DNA from: UBA2645 sp044360285
Lineage (GTDB): Bacteria; Pseudomonadota; Alphaproteobacteria; Rickettsiales; UBA1997
Direction of reading: 5' to 3'
DNA length: 5,298 nt
NCBI GenBank assembly: GCA_044360285.1
Contig: JBIKKP010000062.1
Coordinates: 1 to 5,298 of the forward strand
The notes under the pieces are model-generated. The model saw only the letters and a program-made list of their open reading frames with translations. It made no database searches and was not told where the DNA came from. A program made the position numbers and the translations under genes. How positions within the stretch are numbered: position 1 is the first letter of the stretch; the number at the start of each line of letters is the position of its first letter. Positions 5,053-5,298 of the stretch are shown here, piece by piece.

Positions 5053-5106
5053 TGCAAGTCAAATAGTTTGTAATTGACAAGGTCGAAGCTTTTTTTAGCT
5101 TGCAGC
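5051..5106. repeat. Inverted repeat enclosing a consensus -35 hexamer
   Basis: Gctgcaag (5051-5058) and cttgcagc (5099-5106) are perfect 8-bp arms. Inside are TTGACA (5074-5079) and a small hairpin, aagct/agctt, with a T6 loop (5086-5101). The arrangement could be an operator pair around a promoter or simply another palindromic repeat. Confidence 0.5.
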
Positions 5107-5119
5107 AAGTTTTTAAAAT
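5074..5119 (+). promoter_or_regulatory. Possible promoter elements upstream of pntAB
   Basis: A perfect -35 hexamer TTGACA (5074-5079) is followed 16 bases later only by a poor -10, TAGCTT (5096-5101). A better -10, TAAAAT (5114-5119), is 34 bases away and so does not pair with it. One of these probably drives the pnt gene, but the sequence does not decide which. Confidence 0.3.
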
Positions 5120-5144
5120 CATCTCAAATCAACAGATTAAAGCA

Positions 5145-5298
5145 ATGAGCGACCTTAATGAAGTTATTTCGCTAACCGAAGAAATTACCCGCAACTCCGA
5201 TCTTTTGGTTCATAAAATCACTCAATTGGCCTACTCTTCAGCCAATGGCGGCGGTGTTGATCCATTTATTTTCAGCCTAACTATTTTTATTTTAGCTT
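5145..5298 (+). CDS. pntAB: NAD(P) transhydrogenase subunit alpha part 2, N-terminus (partial)
   Basis: The first 51 codons of a gene run off the right edge. The inner-membrane enzyme uses the proton gradient to transfer hydride from NADH to NADP+, supplying NADPH. The translation has a polar, mostly helical N-terminus (about 1-38, MSDLNEVISLTEEITRNSDL onward), a glycine patch, then DPFIFSLTIFILA (39-51). That last stretch matches the start of the first membrane helix of the short alpha-2 subunit found in alphaproteobacterial three-subunit transhydrogenases. The ATG at 5145 has no clear Shine-Dalgarno sequence. The frame is open upstream to a stop at 5064-5066, so a longer start such as TTG 5100 is possible. 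The partner pntAA is not upstream, where it is usually found. Confidence 0.8.
   Translation, partial: MSDLNEVISLTEEITRNSDLLVHKITQLAYSSANGGGVDPFIFSLTIFILA

Noticed and set aside
4700..5066. Plus-strand open frames of 106 and 69 codons over the tRNA region
   Set aside because: They are read antisense through the two tRNA-Gln copies. The 'GFEPTMAVPKTAALPLGYAP' type peptide is a familiar artefact of antisense tRNA.

Overview
The window looks like chromosomal DNA of a moderately AT-rich alphaproteobacterium. The adenylosuccinate lyase matches the alphaproteobacterial PurB type as I remember it. The gene entering at the right edge looks like the small separate alpha-2 subunit of the three-subunit NAD(P) transhydrogenase typical of that class. 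Intergenic stretches are full of palindromic repeats, as in Rickettsiales and related lineages. The genus cannot be named from this window.

Layout. Bases 1-765 carry no credible gene. They hold a minus-strand terminator-like hairpin (32-60), two copies of a ~156-bp repeat (element B: 129-284 and 598-754), two copies of a ~100-bp three-hairpin repeat (element A: 287-384 and 514-613), and a spacer with a perfect 24-bp palindrome (470-493). Then come an APH-family kinase (766-1647), a stray hairpin of the element A type (1667-1689) and purB (1719-3035), all on the plus strand. A nested palindrome (3072-3195) separates purB from a convergent flavodoxin-fold NAD(P)H:quinone/azo oxidoreductase (3205-3819, minus). 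A pirin-family cupin (3888-4583, plus) is divergent from that gene across 68 bp. The right end holds an intact tRNA-Gln(TTG) with encoded CCA (4701-4774, minus), a minus-strand terminator candidate (4613-4638), and a second tRNA-Gln copy (4810-4941, minus) interrupted in its T-loop. Two abutting inverted repeats (5001-5106) follow, then the first 51 codons of pntAB (5145 to the edge).

The protein genes are ordinary: purine synthesis, a kinase of unknown substrate, a probable quinone/electrophile redox pair (AzoR plus pirin) and the NADPH-generating transhydrogenase. The most unusual signal is the second tRNA-Gln. It has 56 bases identical to the intact gene, then a 61-bp insert made almost entirely of two hairpins, then an 11-base match to the rest of the T-arm, at a break between T-loop positions 58 and 59. 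It is either a hairpin-type mobile element caught in a duplicated tRNA or a structured, intron-like insert. The second signal is element A: in stems that have diverged, six of seven non-Watson-Crick positions are G-U wobbles when read as minus-strand RNA or ssDNA.
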